Assembly (NCBI GenBank): GCA_031216915.1
Contig: CM062289.1
Coordinates: 447,106,910-447,170,909 of the forward strand
Source: Pictodentalium vernedei
Lineage: Eukaryota; Mollusca; Scaphopoda; Dentaliida; Dentaliidae
DNA length: 64,000 nt
Direction: 5' to 3'
Under the pieces are notes generated by a model. The model was not told the DNA's origin. It worked only from the letters and a program-made list of their open reading frames with translations, and did no database searches. Both the position numbers and the translations under genes were made by a program. Shown here piece by piece: positions 1-11,000 of the stretch; the stretch's first letter is position 1; the number at the start of each line of letters is the position of its first letter.

Positions 1-785
1 TGTTGTTAATTATTTGCATTCCGCCCCTTTTTACCCTATCAATCCATGAGAAAAATGTTCGAACACATTATGGAAGCGTCTTTTATTCACCAATGCTGAC
101 TTCTTATTTACGTGCTTATTCCATTTGAATAAACAGCCAGCTTGATTGTGAACATGGGTTTTTCCAAATGATTTCGAACATTGTGACACAAATAAAGTTT
201 TAGTTTGGAACTTTGGATTACATTCTCCGGATTCCGAAATGTAGGGGAAGGTAGATACGATTTACAATCGTTTCTTTTCCCTTGTTAATCAGAGACTGCC
301 AATGTAACTCCCATGCCCAAAAGTTCAATGTATTCGTAATACAGACGTCCATCGACGGTCTTTGACCCCATCCCCACACAATTGCCCAATTCCCACTCCC
401 AGTTCGAGACAAATGTGTTTGGGTTTCTGAAATAATAAGCCACACAGCAAAATGAACAATTAAAATTCTTTAATTTTCATTAGACACAAAAATCATATAA
501 AGCAAAGAACAACAAATGTTAATGTGTGCATATGTGAATGTGTGTGTGTATGTGTGGGGCATGTGTATGTACAATATTTGTACTGCGCCTGCCTTGGGTC
601 CCTTGTGTCTAAATGCCAAACTAATTTGGGAGGAACTGTAGTTGGGTACGTCAGAAGCTTTGTTAGTATTAATACTTTTAATGCAATAGTTAACCAATGG
701 GTTTATGGAAAAAATCTAGGTAACCGATCAACAGGTTAACCATTGTCAGATGAGGCAACCTGCTGGAAGGTTTATCAATATCTTG
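1..785. other. No gene recognised; short TG-rich tract
   Basis: No conserved coding signal was found. A small TG/TA-rich microsatellite-like tract lies at about 520-560. The minus-strand open stretch at 218-445 has no recognisable domain, and I do not call it. Confidence 0.5.
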
Positions 786-1136
786 TTATTTCGAGGCCTG
801 TGGTGTGTAAAAGTCTTCTAGTTGCGGCTCTGGGCCAAGACTGTTTAAATTGTTCCTAGTTACCCATGCATATTCGCAAACTGCAGCATCAACATCCTGG
901 AATGTGCATAATGCATGACCTTGGCGATGTAGTTCTTCATTAATCCAATCGAGGCATTCTGTTCTCTTATGGGACCATGCTGCCTGAGCTGTCTGGAGCT
1001 TTTCTATGGTTTTGGCATGTCGTGCACGTTCCTCACCAGCCTCATTATCCCGAAACATGGAGAAGAGGTAGTTGCTGCCAGAGAACGCCAATGCATTAAC
1101 AAGGGCGCCCCCAACTAGCATTGCGACCGAGGCCAT
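786..1136 (-). CDS. Small membrane-type ORF of a compact ORF cluster
   Basis: 116 codons from ATG at 1136, uninterrupted. Residues about 2-26 form a Gly/Ala-rich hydrophobic helix (VAMLVGGALVNALAF), followed by a charged, coiled-coil-like region (residues 30-80) and a proline-rich tail with EDFYTP. The start lies 4 bases after the stop of the next small ORF (1141-1374), an operon-like spacing unusual for host genes and typical of viruses and large DNA transposons. I do not recognise a named family. I have the impression that similar unnamed proteins recur in marine invertebrate assemblies, which is recollection and not evidence from this sequence. Confidence 0.5.
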   Translation of the reverse strand: MASVAMLVGGALVNALAFSGSNYLFSMFRDNEAGEERARHAKTIEKLQTAQAAWSHKRTECLDWINEELHRQGHALCTFQDVDAAVCEYAWVTRNNLNSLGPEPQLEDFYTPQASK

Positions 1137-1140
1137 CTTG

Positions 1141-1374
1141 TTATTTCATAATATTCGGTGGAATGATTCCTTGTTTAATTAGCATGTCATTGGTTGCCAT
1201 TGCCAGCCCCACGTCAAGGACTACCATCCCGACGTCATAACTGGTGAAGTCAAGTTATGGGGTGGCACCCTTCATTGCCATCTTACCTAAGCGGGCGTAC
1301 CCTATTGCTAGGGCAGAGACTACGGCACTGTGATAGGCAGCATTAACTAGCACCTTTCCATCGGCTGAAGACAT
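1141..1374 (-). pseudogene. Small membrane-type ORF with an internal stop
   Basis: A 78-codon frame (stop included) from ATG at 1374 to TAA at 1141, broken by one in-frame TAA at 1257-1255. The N-terminal half reads AAYHSAVVSALAIGYARLGK, a likely membrane helix; the C-terminal half has LAMATNDMLIKQGIIP. Both halves stay in one frame, so the internal TAA looks like a point change in an otherwise intact small gene. It sits between the longer broken ORF (1399-2425) and the ORF at 786-1136. Function unknown. Confidence 0.5.
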
Positions 1375-1398
1375 GTTTACTCCATATGTAATGGGTCA

Positions 1399-2425
1399 TT
1401 AGATACCTCTAACTGGTTGTTCGGAGGTGCGACTTGTAGCTTGCAGCTCGACTGGCTTGTCTCGTTCCTTTTGGAATGATTGCGGCTTGACTAGCCCCAT
1501 CTCGTGTGTGAGCGTCGGTGGTGGGGTGGGTGTTGTGTTTACATCCGTATTCACACCCAGGATCTGGGCTGTAATGGCGATAACAATCTCGCTGTTTGCT
1601 TGCAGCTCGACTGGCTTGTCTCGTTCCTTTTGGAACGATTGCGGCTTGACTAGCCCCATCTCGTGTGTGAGTGTCGGTGGTGGGGTGGGTGTTGTGTTTA
1701 CATCCGTAGTCACACCCAGGATCTGGGCTGTAGTGGCGATAACAATCTCGTTGTTATACCCCATCACATGACCTATACGGAGCAGCATATCACATGGGGC
1801 CATATAGAGTCCGATCCCAAAGACAAAGTTGATCTGAGAGCCAGCGTACCGCAATACATCTTGATAACGCTTGATTGCTGAAGGGAGGTTCACTGGGGAT
1901 GAGATGGCATCCTCAAAATTTTGAAAGGAACTGCTTCTGTGCATCAAAGGCTGTTCCTTGATGTTGTGCATTGGCGATAATGCGTGTCCGTGTCTGTGCC
2001 CCCAAGACTGCCCACACGTAGGTCCTGATGCTGTTGTTTTGGCATTGAATGCCGGGCCACGTAAACCCCTGAGATTTATCGAGTATGAATGTGTTCTACA
2101 CGTTATTTGCGTTTGGGGCATCTTGTTTGATGAAATTGACGTAGACGAACTCGTTGGATGTCCGGTGTGTGAATGACATGCTAGTAGGTTCGTAGTCAGG
2201 AACAGCTAAGGGGTGAGGGCCAAGGTTTGTCCAGTAGTTGTACACCCGCCCCATGTCATGGTTTGGCACTTTGACACACCAGTCGGTGTGTGGGGATACA
2301 TCAAACTCACCACAGATTCGCTCAAATGCCCTCCGGTCATATGAGTTATTGAATGGATTCCAAGCTTGATCCTGGGGCAGTGCAGTTTTTAGCTCGCTGA
2401 AGATCCTGCAAACCTGATAGTACAC
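1399..2425 (-). pseudogene. Larger ORF of the same cluster, broken
   Basis: Coding-like text runs in two frames. 2425-2096 carries FNNSYDRRAFERICGEFDV and ends at an in-frame stop. The same frame remains protein-like after that stop (WAVLGAQTRTRIIANAQ) until about 1915, where it shifts to the frame ending at 1399. The 3' part contains GIGLYMAPCDMLLRIGH and then two in-frame copies of a 53-residue unit rich in Pro/Thr. Upstream of 2425, protein-like text continues in another frame (DPFIKSLYEF). So there are at least one nonsense change and two frameshifts. All three ORFs share strand and tight spacing, suggesting one mobile or viral unit. I cannot name the family. Confidence 0.45.
1441..1758 (-). 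repeat. In-frame tandem duplication, 159-bp unit x2
   Basis: Two nearly identical copies start at 1441 and 1600, offset 159 bases, which is exactly 53 codons. They encode the NTTPTPPPTLTHEMGLVKPQ repeat of the ORF above. The frame is preserved, so the duplication may predate the loss of coding function. Confidence 0.8.
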
Positions 2426-2486
2426 ATGGAACTCGTATAAGGATTTAATGAAGGGATCTGAGGATCTTGTATGGACACGCCAGAGA

Positions 2487-2539
2487 TTTTTGAGAATAGC
2501 GCTGGCCGGTTTTGACCATTACATTGGGTAAAGGGTTAA
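2487..2539. repeat. One end of a type-B TTAA foldback MITE
   Basis: About 52 bp matching the right end of the intact copy at 32870-33110 (GAGAATAGCG...GGGTAAAGGGTTAA). The rest of the element is missing at the junction with the ORF cluster. Confidence 0.7.
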
Positions 2540-2988
2540 CCCTTAAGAATTTGAGTAATTTTTTCGATGGAAAATAGTTAACCTTTAAGGATCTAAGTAA
2601 TTTTCCAGATCTTCTACTAGACTACACCTTGAGTCTCACAACTTAGCAGTGATTTCCAGCCAGGTCGCCTCTTGGGCAGCCAGATCTGGGCTAGAAACCA
2701 CCATCATCGTAATTTGACTATTCTCCATAGGACCAGTTCTTAATTGCATGTCAAAGGGGTTGTGAAAGTTGGAGAACAACATTTTGAAGGCTAACAGCTC
2801 TTAGTGATGGCATTAGCAAAACTCAATATAACACATGGTTTCATTTCAAAGTGAATTGACAGTTATACTATGGGGGGCAGTTACCCACCTACCTCAACCT
2901 CTTCTCAGGAGGGGAGTCAGTTGCTTTCCTGTGATTTTCAAAATGACAGGTCTTAAGATTCTTTCATTAAACTGATATGCAGTGTTCT
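2540..2988. other. No gene recognised
   Basis: AT-rich DNA with no coding or repeat signal that I can identify. Confidence 0.4.
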
Positions 2989-3001
2989 AATACACAACTG
3001 G

Positions 3002-3370
3002 GAGGGGGGAGGGGGGGGTGCAGTAGCTCAGTTGGTAGAGGTGCAGGCTGCAAGCCGAGGGGTCCTCGGTTCGAATCCCACCTGCGGCAACCGCGTTGTG
3101 TCCTTGGGCAAGACACTTCACCCCCATTGCACACGTGGGGGAACGGTGACGTTGTGTACTAAGGCGTACTGCACGTCGATGGTGCATCTGTCTTCAACCA
3201 ATGCTAAACCTGCTTGTGTGGAGTTGATATGTTGGGGAGCTGACAGTTGCTCACAGTTGGTCGGTGGTTCTCTCTGGGTACTCCTGCCTCCTCCACCCAT
3301 AAAACTGTCACGGTCATGGTTAGGCATTGTGCAGAAATATGTGACCTTAAACACCAATAAATAAATAAAT
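3002..3370 (+). repeat. tRNA-headed SINE
   Basis: The pol III A box TAGCTCAGTTGGTAGAGG lies at about 3023-3040 and the B box GGTTCGAATCC at 3068-3078. The tRNA-like head has a loop compatible with tRNA-Cys (CTGCAAG). The body includes CCTTGGGCAAGACACTTCA, and the tail is GTGACCTTAAACACCAATAA followed by (ATAA)n. It is flanked by a 13-bp target duplication AATACACAACTGG at 2989-3001 and 3371-3383. Open frames across it are artefacts. Confidence 0.9.
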
Positions 3371-4456
3371 AATACACAACTGGAAAAACTCAGAGAGCCC
3401 TTCCCAACAGTGTGTTTCATCAGTGTATCAAAAGAAGCGCAGTTTACTCATAATAAATAATACAGTGGCTCCCACTTAATTGGATATCCCTTAATTGAAT
3501 AACCCTATTAATTGAATATAATTCCCCAACACAAACCCATTTACCATACCTCTAGTACAAATTGTTAATTGAATATAGGTTATAGAGTAAACTCCTGTTA
3601 ATTGAATAAACAGTCTTGTAACCTGTTGAGAAATTATCCTGACTCTCCAGGGTAGGATTTGTTCTGAAAATGTTGTATAGCAGTTTTTACCTATGAATGA
3701 AATTTGCATAGCAATTAGGAAAATTTGCATAGCAGTTACCAAAATTATCGAATCAAGAATTTTCAACACTTCAGGGAGAACTGAAAAATAATAAGTATAC
3801 TCAGTATCCTGCAAAAGTAAACGTGTAAATTAATTTCTGAGAAACCAGGGAGTACTGATACATTTTAAGATACCTGTAACCAGATACATGTATATTATAC
3901 AGTAACTGTGAATCAGGGCTTGCCTTGATTCGGGGGCCGGGGCCGGTCCGATCGGCCCCGGCCCCGAGAGGCCCCTTCTTGGATGGGTTTTTTTTTTTGG
4001 CCCCGACTTTTTTTTCTGTCTTGGCTCCCGAAATCTCAGTGTTGCCTGTTGGTAGGTTTGGACAACGAAATTTTGCGAGATTAATTTTTCCATTCACGTC
4101 TCATTCACGAAAGTGTGATTACAATAGAAGCAGCAAATTAATAACAGATAAAATAATAATACAAACTGTTTTTGTCTGATTCGAATTAACATCCACCTAA
4201 ATCCGCATGAAAACTGAGAAAATCCCAAGATTAAACAATAAAAAAACAAACACATTTACGAGACTCTGACTTTGAAAGCACGCTTGTCAACTAATGGGGG
4301 AATTCCCTTCAATCCCACAATACTATGCGCGGGTACATCCGATCCTAACATCTGAATAAATGCAACACTTGACACAGAAACTGCCATCGAAATATAAATG
4401 TGCGAAATAAAATAAAATGTGTACCTGTGTCTACATGGAGAGGTGGGGGCCTGGAG

Positions 4457-4474
4457 GGGGGGGGGGGGGGGGGG
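4457..4474. repeat. Poly-G tract
   Basis: A run of about 18 G inside the hAT element, downstream of the transposase stop. Confidence 0.8.
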
Positions 4475-4622
4475 CGCATTCCAAATTCTGAAATATCCAA
4501 AGCTGTGGGAAATTTTTACAGATTGAAATTATTTAAACGCCGGTAAACTGAAATGTTTTTTTTTTAAATTTTTTTCTTTGAGACATGAATGTTACAATGG
4601 AGGTAAGTAGGAAGTCTCACAT

Positions 4623-6891
4623 CTATTCATTGTCACTGTCACTTTTATCACACGAAGTAGTTGCCCCTTCTGATTGTTTGTCCTTTTTCTCTCTTGGGCC
4701 ATATGGCTTGACATTTGGGTGTCTTCTTTTGGAGAAAAACTTCTTGACTATTGGCTCGGATGTGAATTGCTCTGGTTCCGGTCCTTCTAAGTCAATTCTG
4801 AGCAAACAGTCCAATGTTTCATTGTTCAGCTTACACCTCCAACCAGTTTTTATTCTGTTTACAGCAGAAAATCCCCGTTCAACTTTCGCATTGGAGACTG
4901 GGTAGAGTCTCAAAATCTCAATCACATTGCATAGATTTGGATAGTCCTGATAACTGTTCATGAGCAGAGATTTCCATACATCTGTGTAATCCAAGTGTCT
5001 CATGGCATTGTCCCAGTGACTCTTGAACAGAGCCCACTCTTCAAACAAATTATCAAAATCCACACCATTCTTCTGCAGTATGCCATCAAACTGTTTGATG
5101 AATGCTGTCAATTCAGTTGTACCAAATGAGTTCAAGTCATCACCTGATGGCCAGAGCCTAGTGTCCAAAATTTTGAGGGCAATGAATGGGGTACCTTGGA
5201 TGCCCTTTGTCAGTTCACCGAATCTTTTATTTAGTGATGTTTCAATTCTATCAATAATTTTGAGTCTTTGCGACTCAAAGTTTTTTAATGCTTGCTCCAC
5301 ATATGTCAGTCTGATTCCTTTGAATTCAACTTTTGTAGGTTCTTTCGATTCAGAGGGTAGCCCCTCACACCGCTTCTGTTCTTCTTTGGCTAGAAGGAGG
5401 AGATCATATAAACCAGATTTAAACTTCATTTCTGGTTGCACAATATCAGATTCTCTGATTTTCTTCAAGTGTTCATTCGTACATTGTAAAGCTGCAACAG
5501 CTTGAATCAAGTCCACACTATTTCCTTGAAGAAACAGAGAAAGTTTAGAGATAGGTTCAAGAACTTCCCTGAGAAATAGCATCCATATTACGAATTGAAA
5601 TCTCTTCATTTTCTTCAAATATCCTTCGATTTTCGCTCTGTCTATAGTGGATGGGTCCTCAGCTAGATTCTCCATATGGCTTATTATTAGAGCATATGCT
5701 TTTGACAATTGATTGCTTGCTCTCCTCTTGAACTGTACCCACCTAGTACCATTACTTCGTTCTGGCTTGCTTACCTTCTCCTCGAGAATCTCTGCCAACT
5801 CTCTAAGTTCTCTGAGACGCTTCGGGCTGTGTTGGTAAAACTCATGTAAATTGCCCAACATGTCTGTCACATCCTTTATAGTTGTTTCAGAAAAGGCATC
5901 TTTGATGGCCAGTTCTAGCCTATGGTTTAGACAGTGTACACCAACTAGCCATGGCATGTTATCTTCACTTTTGAAGCGGCCAAGCAATCCAGTTTTTTCT
6001 CCTAAATTAACACTTGCCCCATCAGCCATAAATCCTATCATATGGGAAGTGTGGTCGGCAATACCTGCATCTTTCAGGGCATTTATCACACAATTCTTGA
6101 TCCCGTAGGCTCTGCCGTTCTCAACGTCAACTACAGCTAGCAATCTAAAGTCTGTATTTCCAGTGTCCTTATTGTTATAGAGAACATAAATCATTTCATT
6201 TTCGATAACACCGGCATCAGTTGCGCCATCGATCAGGAGGGTGAAGTACTGACTTCTGCTCAAAAGTGTATAAGTTTCTTCTCTATAGAAGTCCCCAATA
6301 AGACAGGTGAATTCTGCACACTTTTTAGCATTCAAATATGTGTCGCCAAGGTCAACGGTGTGCCTTTTTTTCGAGTTTAGCGAATGTTTCAAATTTTGAA
6401 AACAGGATTTCTTCTTTTGCCAACACGTAAGTTAGATCGATCAACCTGCCCACACGTGTTTCCTCTCATGTCCGAGACGAACTGAGGGCCTTTCCTATCG
6501 GTGTAGAAGTATATACATGTTCTAATGTGAACGTTTTTGGGAGTTTCAGTCCTTGGGCTCGATTATGATATTCTGTTTTTGTGTGCTTTGCGAGGTTGTC
6601 CTTTTTGAGCGCACTTCCAGTGATCCCATCGATAGCTGCCCTCGAAAAATTCCTCAAATGGTTAACCTTATTCTCGAACTCAGTGCAAAGCTTACACGTA
6701 ATTCTTCGTACAAACATTCCATCTTCCGTTTTTTCATAATGCAACCAAATGCAGTCAGGGTCTAAATCCCGTTTCCACGCTAAAACTGTTGACTCTTTCA
6801 AGACGCTTCGTTCGGCCATTGCTGGGTTAACACGTTCTTTTTTGCGATCGTCCATTCGATAAATGGGGAACACACGCCTAAATATAATCAT
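4623..6891 (-). pseudogene. hAT transposase (ZNF862-like), nonsense plus frameshift
   Basis: The N-terminal part (6891-6466) has a zinc finger with CKLC and a downstream KHTKTEYH (TTF/BED-like C2H2), and ends at an in-frame TGA at 6468-6466. The frame stays protein-like for about 30 codons (LTYVLAKEE), then shifts by one base at a run of seven T at about 6364-6370 into the long frame 6392-4623. That 589-codon frame has RNase H-like fold motifs (LLIDGATDAG, GFMADGASVN) and the C-terminal hAT dimerisation region (LYPVSNAKVERGFSAVNRIK). The closest relatives known to me are ZNF862/KIAA1586-type proteins and their parent transposons. The true start may be an internal Met (MDDRKK or MAERSV). The frameshift is at a homopolymer and could be an assembly error; the stop is less likely to be. 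Confidence 0.85.
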
Positions 6892-7427
6892 GACGTATAA
6901 TATCTAGTACACAAATAGTGACCAACCAGGACGTGCCAATGCATTCTACGTCATTGGGACACCCCACTGAAAGCACGTGTCAGTTAAAAATAGCTAATGA
7001 CTAATGTCTGTGTACTGCAGTTACGAAAGGCGATTTGACAATATACTTCGATAAACTTGAGATGCGTTCTAAAGAAGGTTTATCGACATTGCGAAGGGAG
7101 AATATATGTGTCGCACTCTGCGATCCAAATATAAGAAATGCGTAGCAGTTGGTGAGAATTGTATAGCAAACCGCGATGCGATACCGGACAAATCCTACCC
7201 TGCTCTCCCCAGTTTTCCTTTGCTTATAGACCTATGTGGCCTCCATTCATCCAATACGGTATTTAATCAATTATATCTTGTTTGATAGAACTCATGGAGC
7301 TCTGTCAAATAAGATATAATAGAATAAATGCTAAGTTTATCTCTCGAATCCAGTAAAGTGACACAATCCCTGTTAATTGAATACTCCTGTTAATTGAATA
7401 GTTTTCACTATCAAAGTGGCTATTCAA

Positions 7428-7676
7428 TTAACCCTTTACCCAATGAATCGACCGCATCCGCCCGCGTAATATGCAAATTCAGCAGTTGAAAAAATATTAT
7501 TTTTCAAACAATTTCAACAAGACCATATCATGTGACCCCTCGGTGGAACGAGCTCGCTGAGCTCGTTCCAACGAGGGCTCACATGTTATGGTTTTGTTAA
7601 AAAAAATTTTAAAATTTGAAAAAATGATATTTAAAATAATAAATTTTGATATCGTCTACGTTGGGTAAATGGTTAA
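7428..7676. mobile_element. TTAA foldback MITE, type A
   Basis: TTAA-CCCTTTACCCAACG at one end and the inverted CGTTGGGTAAATGG-TTAA at the other. The centre is a long hairpin whose tip is GGAACGAGCTCGCTGAGCTC. TTAA target use and CCCT-like ends resemble piggyBac-type MITEs; that assignment is inference. The same type occurs at 8624, 34095, 37438 and 43991. Confidence 0.85.
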
Positions 7677-7923
7677 CAGGGTTCCACTGTATTAAGTTTC
7701 AGGAAGAGTTAACAAATGAACATCAAGGATAATTCATGCAAAGTTTTCACACCATTTGTCTGAGCTAAGGCCTTCTAATCTGGGTAAATGAAAACACAGT
7801 CCCTATTACTCTATTGTGGTGAGTGACTGGACGATTTGTTTTCAGGTAAATACCAACAAAAGATTTACTTGATTTATCTTACTCAATCTGGGGCTGTAAA
7901 ATCTGAAGCACTCAACATCTCAC

Positions 7924-8026
7924 CTTTACAGAAGGAAAACCATCAACTGTTAAAGCTTTCTTCTTCACCATTTTCTCTGTGGAATCTATACAGGCATCAT
8001 TGGGCATGGTCTTCCACATCTTCATC
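7924..8026 (-). CDS. GEN1: GEN1 coding exon 6 (after the HhH region)
   Basis: 103 bp: one codon-completing base then 34 codons, phase 0 at the end. The acceptor is TTTATTTAG at 8028-8027 and the donor AAG|GTGAGA. It encodes STEKMVKKKALTVDGFPSVK, which fits the segment KKKA..(x)..GFP that follows the HhH region in vertebrate GEN1. Vertebrate GEN1 has a Cys-rich insert before this point, which is not seen here. Either another exon was missed in the 10.6-kb intron or the insert is absent; the phases allow direct joining to exon 5. Confidence 0.72.
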
Positions 8027-11000
8027 CTAAATAAATTATATCAGGGTTCAATCCATGCAAATGAGGATGAGGAGGGGTTCTCATTCTGGGCCAGAGAATC
8101 TATTGGGGTGACCAACACCTGCCAAGTTTGAGCACACTGTCATAATTCCATGAACCCTTAAAGAACAGTGGTGCCCTTGACAATTTGTTTTAGTCTGTGA
8201 ATCTCAGGTTGGAATTTGTCTGTGAGGCAGGGACTGTTACATCTGGCACAGGTACTCTACTATAAGAGTCCAACTTACAACCATAGGAGCCGACTCTGGA
8301 GCTTTGATTTATGCACCTGACAAACAAGCTGGAAATATCACAAACTGACACAGAGTACAGGTTGCTAATTGCACTTAACCACTAGTAATCCGGTAGAGCA
8401 ACAAACTTTTTTCTGGTCACTATGTTTTTCTCATTTAACTATAAATTTAACCAATTATATCTCGTTTGAGAGAGCTCACTGGTTAAATATCATGCATTAT
8501 GGAAAATATTTGCTACTGAAAACTTTTTGACATCAATTTGCAGAGGGTTAATGAAAACTTAATGCTAAACAAAAATTTATATCCTGTAAAGCATCAGAGG
8601 AACTAGTTAAATAAATCTGTCTCTTAACCCTTTACCCAACGCAGACGATATCAAAATTTATTATTTTAAATATAATTTTTTCAAAAAATTTCAACAAAAC
8701 CATATCATGTGACCCCTCGTTGGAACGAGCTCGACAAGCTCGTTCCAATGAGGGGTCACATGATATGGTTTTGTTGAAATTTTTTGAAAAACAATATTTT
8801 TTCAACTGCTGAATTTGCATATTACGCGGGCGGATGTGGGCGATTCGTTGGGTAAAGGGTTAAAAACCATATGATAATACAGTTTAGCCCACTTAATTGG
8901 AAATATCTTAATAGAATAAACCTGGGGGTGCGGTGGCGTTGTGGTAACCGGTTCTCGTCAGATCACCAAAGTTATGCAACGTCGAGCCCGGTTAGTCCTC
9001 GGATGGGTGACCATCTGAGCATTTGATTCGGACTGCCGCATTGTGTCCTTGCGCAAGGCACATAACCCTGATTGTCCACAATGTTGGGGAGCTGGCAGCT
9101 GCTCGTTGTTGCTCGTTCTCCGGGTATGTGACCTTAAACACCAATAAATAAATAGAATAAACCTAATTACAAATAAGTTCAATATACCAAACCATTTACT
9201 ATACCATCAGTTCAAAGTTTCAAAGTTGACTTGTTAACCCTTTACCTAACATGAAAAGCAGACGACACTTGCAAAAAAATTCTTGAATAACTAATTTTTT
9301 TTATTTTTTGTCTCAAAAGTTAAAAAATTTATAGTAATTTATATATTTTTTATACTTACCAATGACCCAGACTTAGCTGGTGCTAACTCTAACAAAACCA
9401 GGGCCAAACACAAATTTTGCCCCCCAATCCCCAAAATTTGCATCCAAAACAAAAAGAAATCATGTCCTAAAGGACCTCCATACTACGCCTCTACTGCGCA
9501 TGCGCAGTGACGCAGACGTCCCGAAATTGGCGCCAATTATCATTCTTACTGGCAGTGCCTGGTCAGCGCTATGTACTCAGCGGGAAGGCAAGAGTTCCCA
9601 ACTCCAGGGAGGGCCATCCCCGTCTGGGTCATTGGTAAGTATAAAAAATATATAAATTACTATAAATTTTTTAACATTTTTATACTGTACCAATGACCCA
9701 GACTTAGCTGAATAGTAAACAGGCTGGAGGGCCAAGGACATAGAGGAAAATCCAATAAGCTCAACTATATAGTAAAGAGGTAACCCCTTAAGGAGAAAAG
9801 GAGTATTAGGCTTTACATGTATCTTTCTTATTTAATATTAAATTAGAAAGATACACTACCCTTAATAATTGAGCACAATAACATTCATGTTCTCTATTAA
9901 TATCCAGTATAACCCTTATACTAATTATTTTTAAAGCAAGCCAATAAATAAAGTAGTCCAGAGAATTGAGACTCTTTATAGTCATTTAAAAGTGTCCGAG
10001 TATTGTATATTAAAGCCCGTTTGACACTTGACATATACAAATGCTTCACACCGAGCTACACTTTAAAAATAAGACATGAATGAATTTAAACATTAATATT
10101 ACACTTTAAAACCATCACGGAAGCGACTCAGAAATACTGACTTGGAGGAGGCATTCCCTTGCTTTTCACTATAAAGCAGGTGACCTAAGGGAACACCCGC
10201 CCCCCCTTCCCCTGGGTCAAATAGCCCAGAGCGAAGAGGGCAGCCGGACGGAGTCACTGCCGGAACAGAAAGCCTGCATAACTATAGTTGCAACTGTTTA
10301 GTGGACGACATTCTGAGCAACAGATAACGGACCTAAACAATGCAGGTCTCCAGAAATGGACTCAATATTTCTGAGATAAAAATTCGTAAATGTGGATGGC
10401 TGAGACCAATAAGCAGCCTTCATTAAATCTGTAATAGCAACACTATTAGCATAAGCCCAGGAAGTAGAAAGAGCTCTTACTTCATGAGCAGAAATCTTAA
10501 GCACAGACTGCTGAGAAGAAGATAAATCTTCATAAGCAGTACGGATAGTTAACTGAATCCATCTAGCAATAGAATGGACTGAAATGTCCTTTCTATTAGG
10601 CATCAAAGACAGAAAGAAACGTTTCCGTCCCTTTCTGATAAACTGAGATCTCTGTTTATAGATACGTAATGCTCTAACAGGACAGAGTAAAGGCCTACGC
10701 CCGTCTGAAGACGGAAGAGCCTTAATAACAATAGGTTCCAGATATTTATTAGGAGCCTGATTCTTAGCTAAAAAACCCACATTAGTAGTGAAGGTGATAG
10801 TGTTCCCAACACTACGATAATGAGAATCATCCACCGATAGTGCATGAAGCTCACTGACTCTTCTAGCAGAAGAGAAAGCTAAGAGAAAAGCTGTCTTATA
10901 AGATAAGAATTTGAAATCTACTGTCCCAAGAGGTTCAAATGGCTTTTCCTTCAATTTAAGAAGAACCCAAGCTAAATTCCACTTAGGAATTAATCTAAGA

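Larger units (their letters stand above)
3648..7202 (-). mobile_element. hAT-type DNA transposon, 3555 bp, non-functional
   Basis: 15-bp perfect terminal inverted repeats CAGGGTAGGATTTGT (3648-3662 and inverted 7188-7202), flanked by a 5-bp direct repeat CTCTC (3643-3647, 7203-7207). Subterminal ATAGCAGTT-like motifs recur near both ends. It carries a ZNF862-like hAT transposase on the minus strand. Its flanks rejoin into a pogo-like MITE, which defines the ends independently. The 5-bp duplication is shorter than the usual 8 bp of hAT elements. Confidence 0.88.
3463..7689. mobile_element. pogo/Tigger-like MITE, split by two insertions
   Basis: Starts TA|CAGTGGCTCCCACTTAATTGG and ends GGGTTCCACTG|TA. 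Its parts 3463-3647, 7203-7427 and 7677-7689 line up in reverse orientation with the uninterrupted 395-bp copy at 28528-28922. The CAGTGGAACC-type terminus with TA duplication suggests a pogo/Tigger relative. It was interrupted first or second by the hAT element (3648-7202) and by a TTAA MITE (7428-7676). Confidence 0.8.

Noticed and set aside
218..445. 75-codon minus-strand open frame
   Set aside because: No domain, no splice or start context, and no relation to neighbouring genes; open by chance as far as I can see.
3023..3090. Functional tRNA-Cys gene
   Set aside because: Only the A and B boxes and part of the fold are kept; no proper acceptor stem. It continues into a SINE body with a target duplication.
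3032..3420. Open frames over the SINEs at 3002, 30717, 49466 and 56818
   Set aside because: They coincide with tRNA-like promoters and tails, on both strands; non-coding.
4623..6392. Domesticated ZNF862-like host gene
   Set aside because: It lies between terminal inverted repeats with flanking direct repeats and carries a stop plus a frameshift, so it is a transposon copy rather than a host gene.
3640..7210. 8-bp target duplication for the hAT element
   Set aside because: The 8 bases on each side (TGACTCTC, CTCTCCCC) do not match; only the 5-bp CTCTC adjoining the ends does.
7540..7580. GC-containing hairpins as intrinsic transcription terminators
   Set aside because: They are tips of foldback transposable elements in an animal genome, not followed by consistent U tracts, and bacterial termination does not apply.
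8175..8256. Minus-strand frame with CARCNSPCLTD, as a possible Cys-rich GEN1 exon
   Set aside because: No convincing donor (GG|GC context), little likeness to the GEN1 Cys-rich segment, and the surrounding text looks like dispersed repeat. Phase does not require it.
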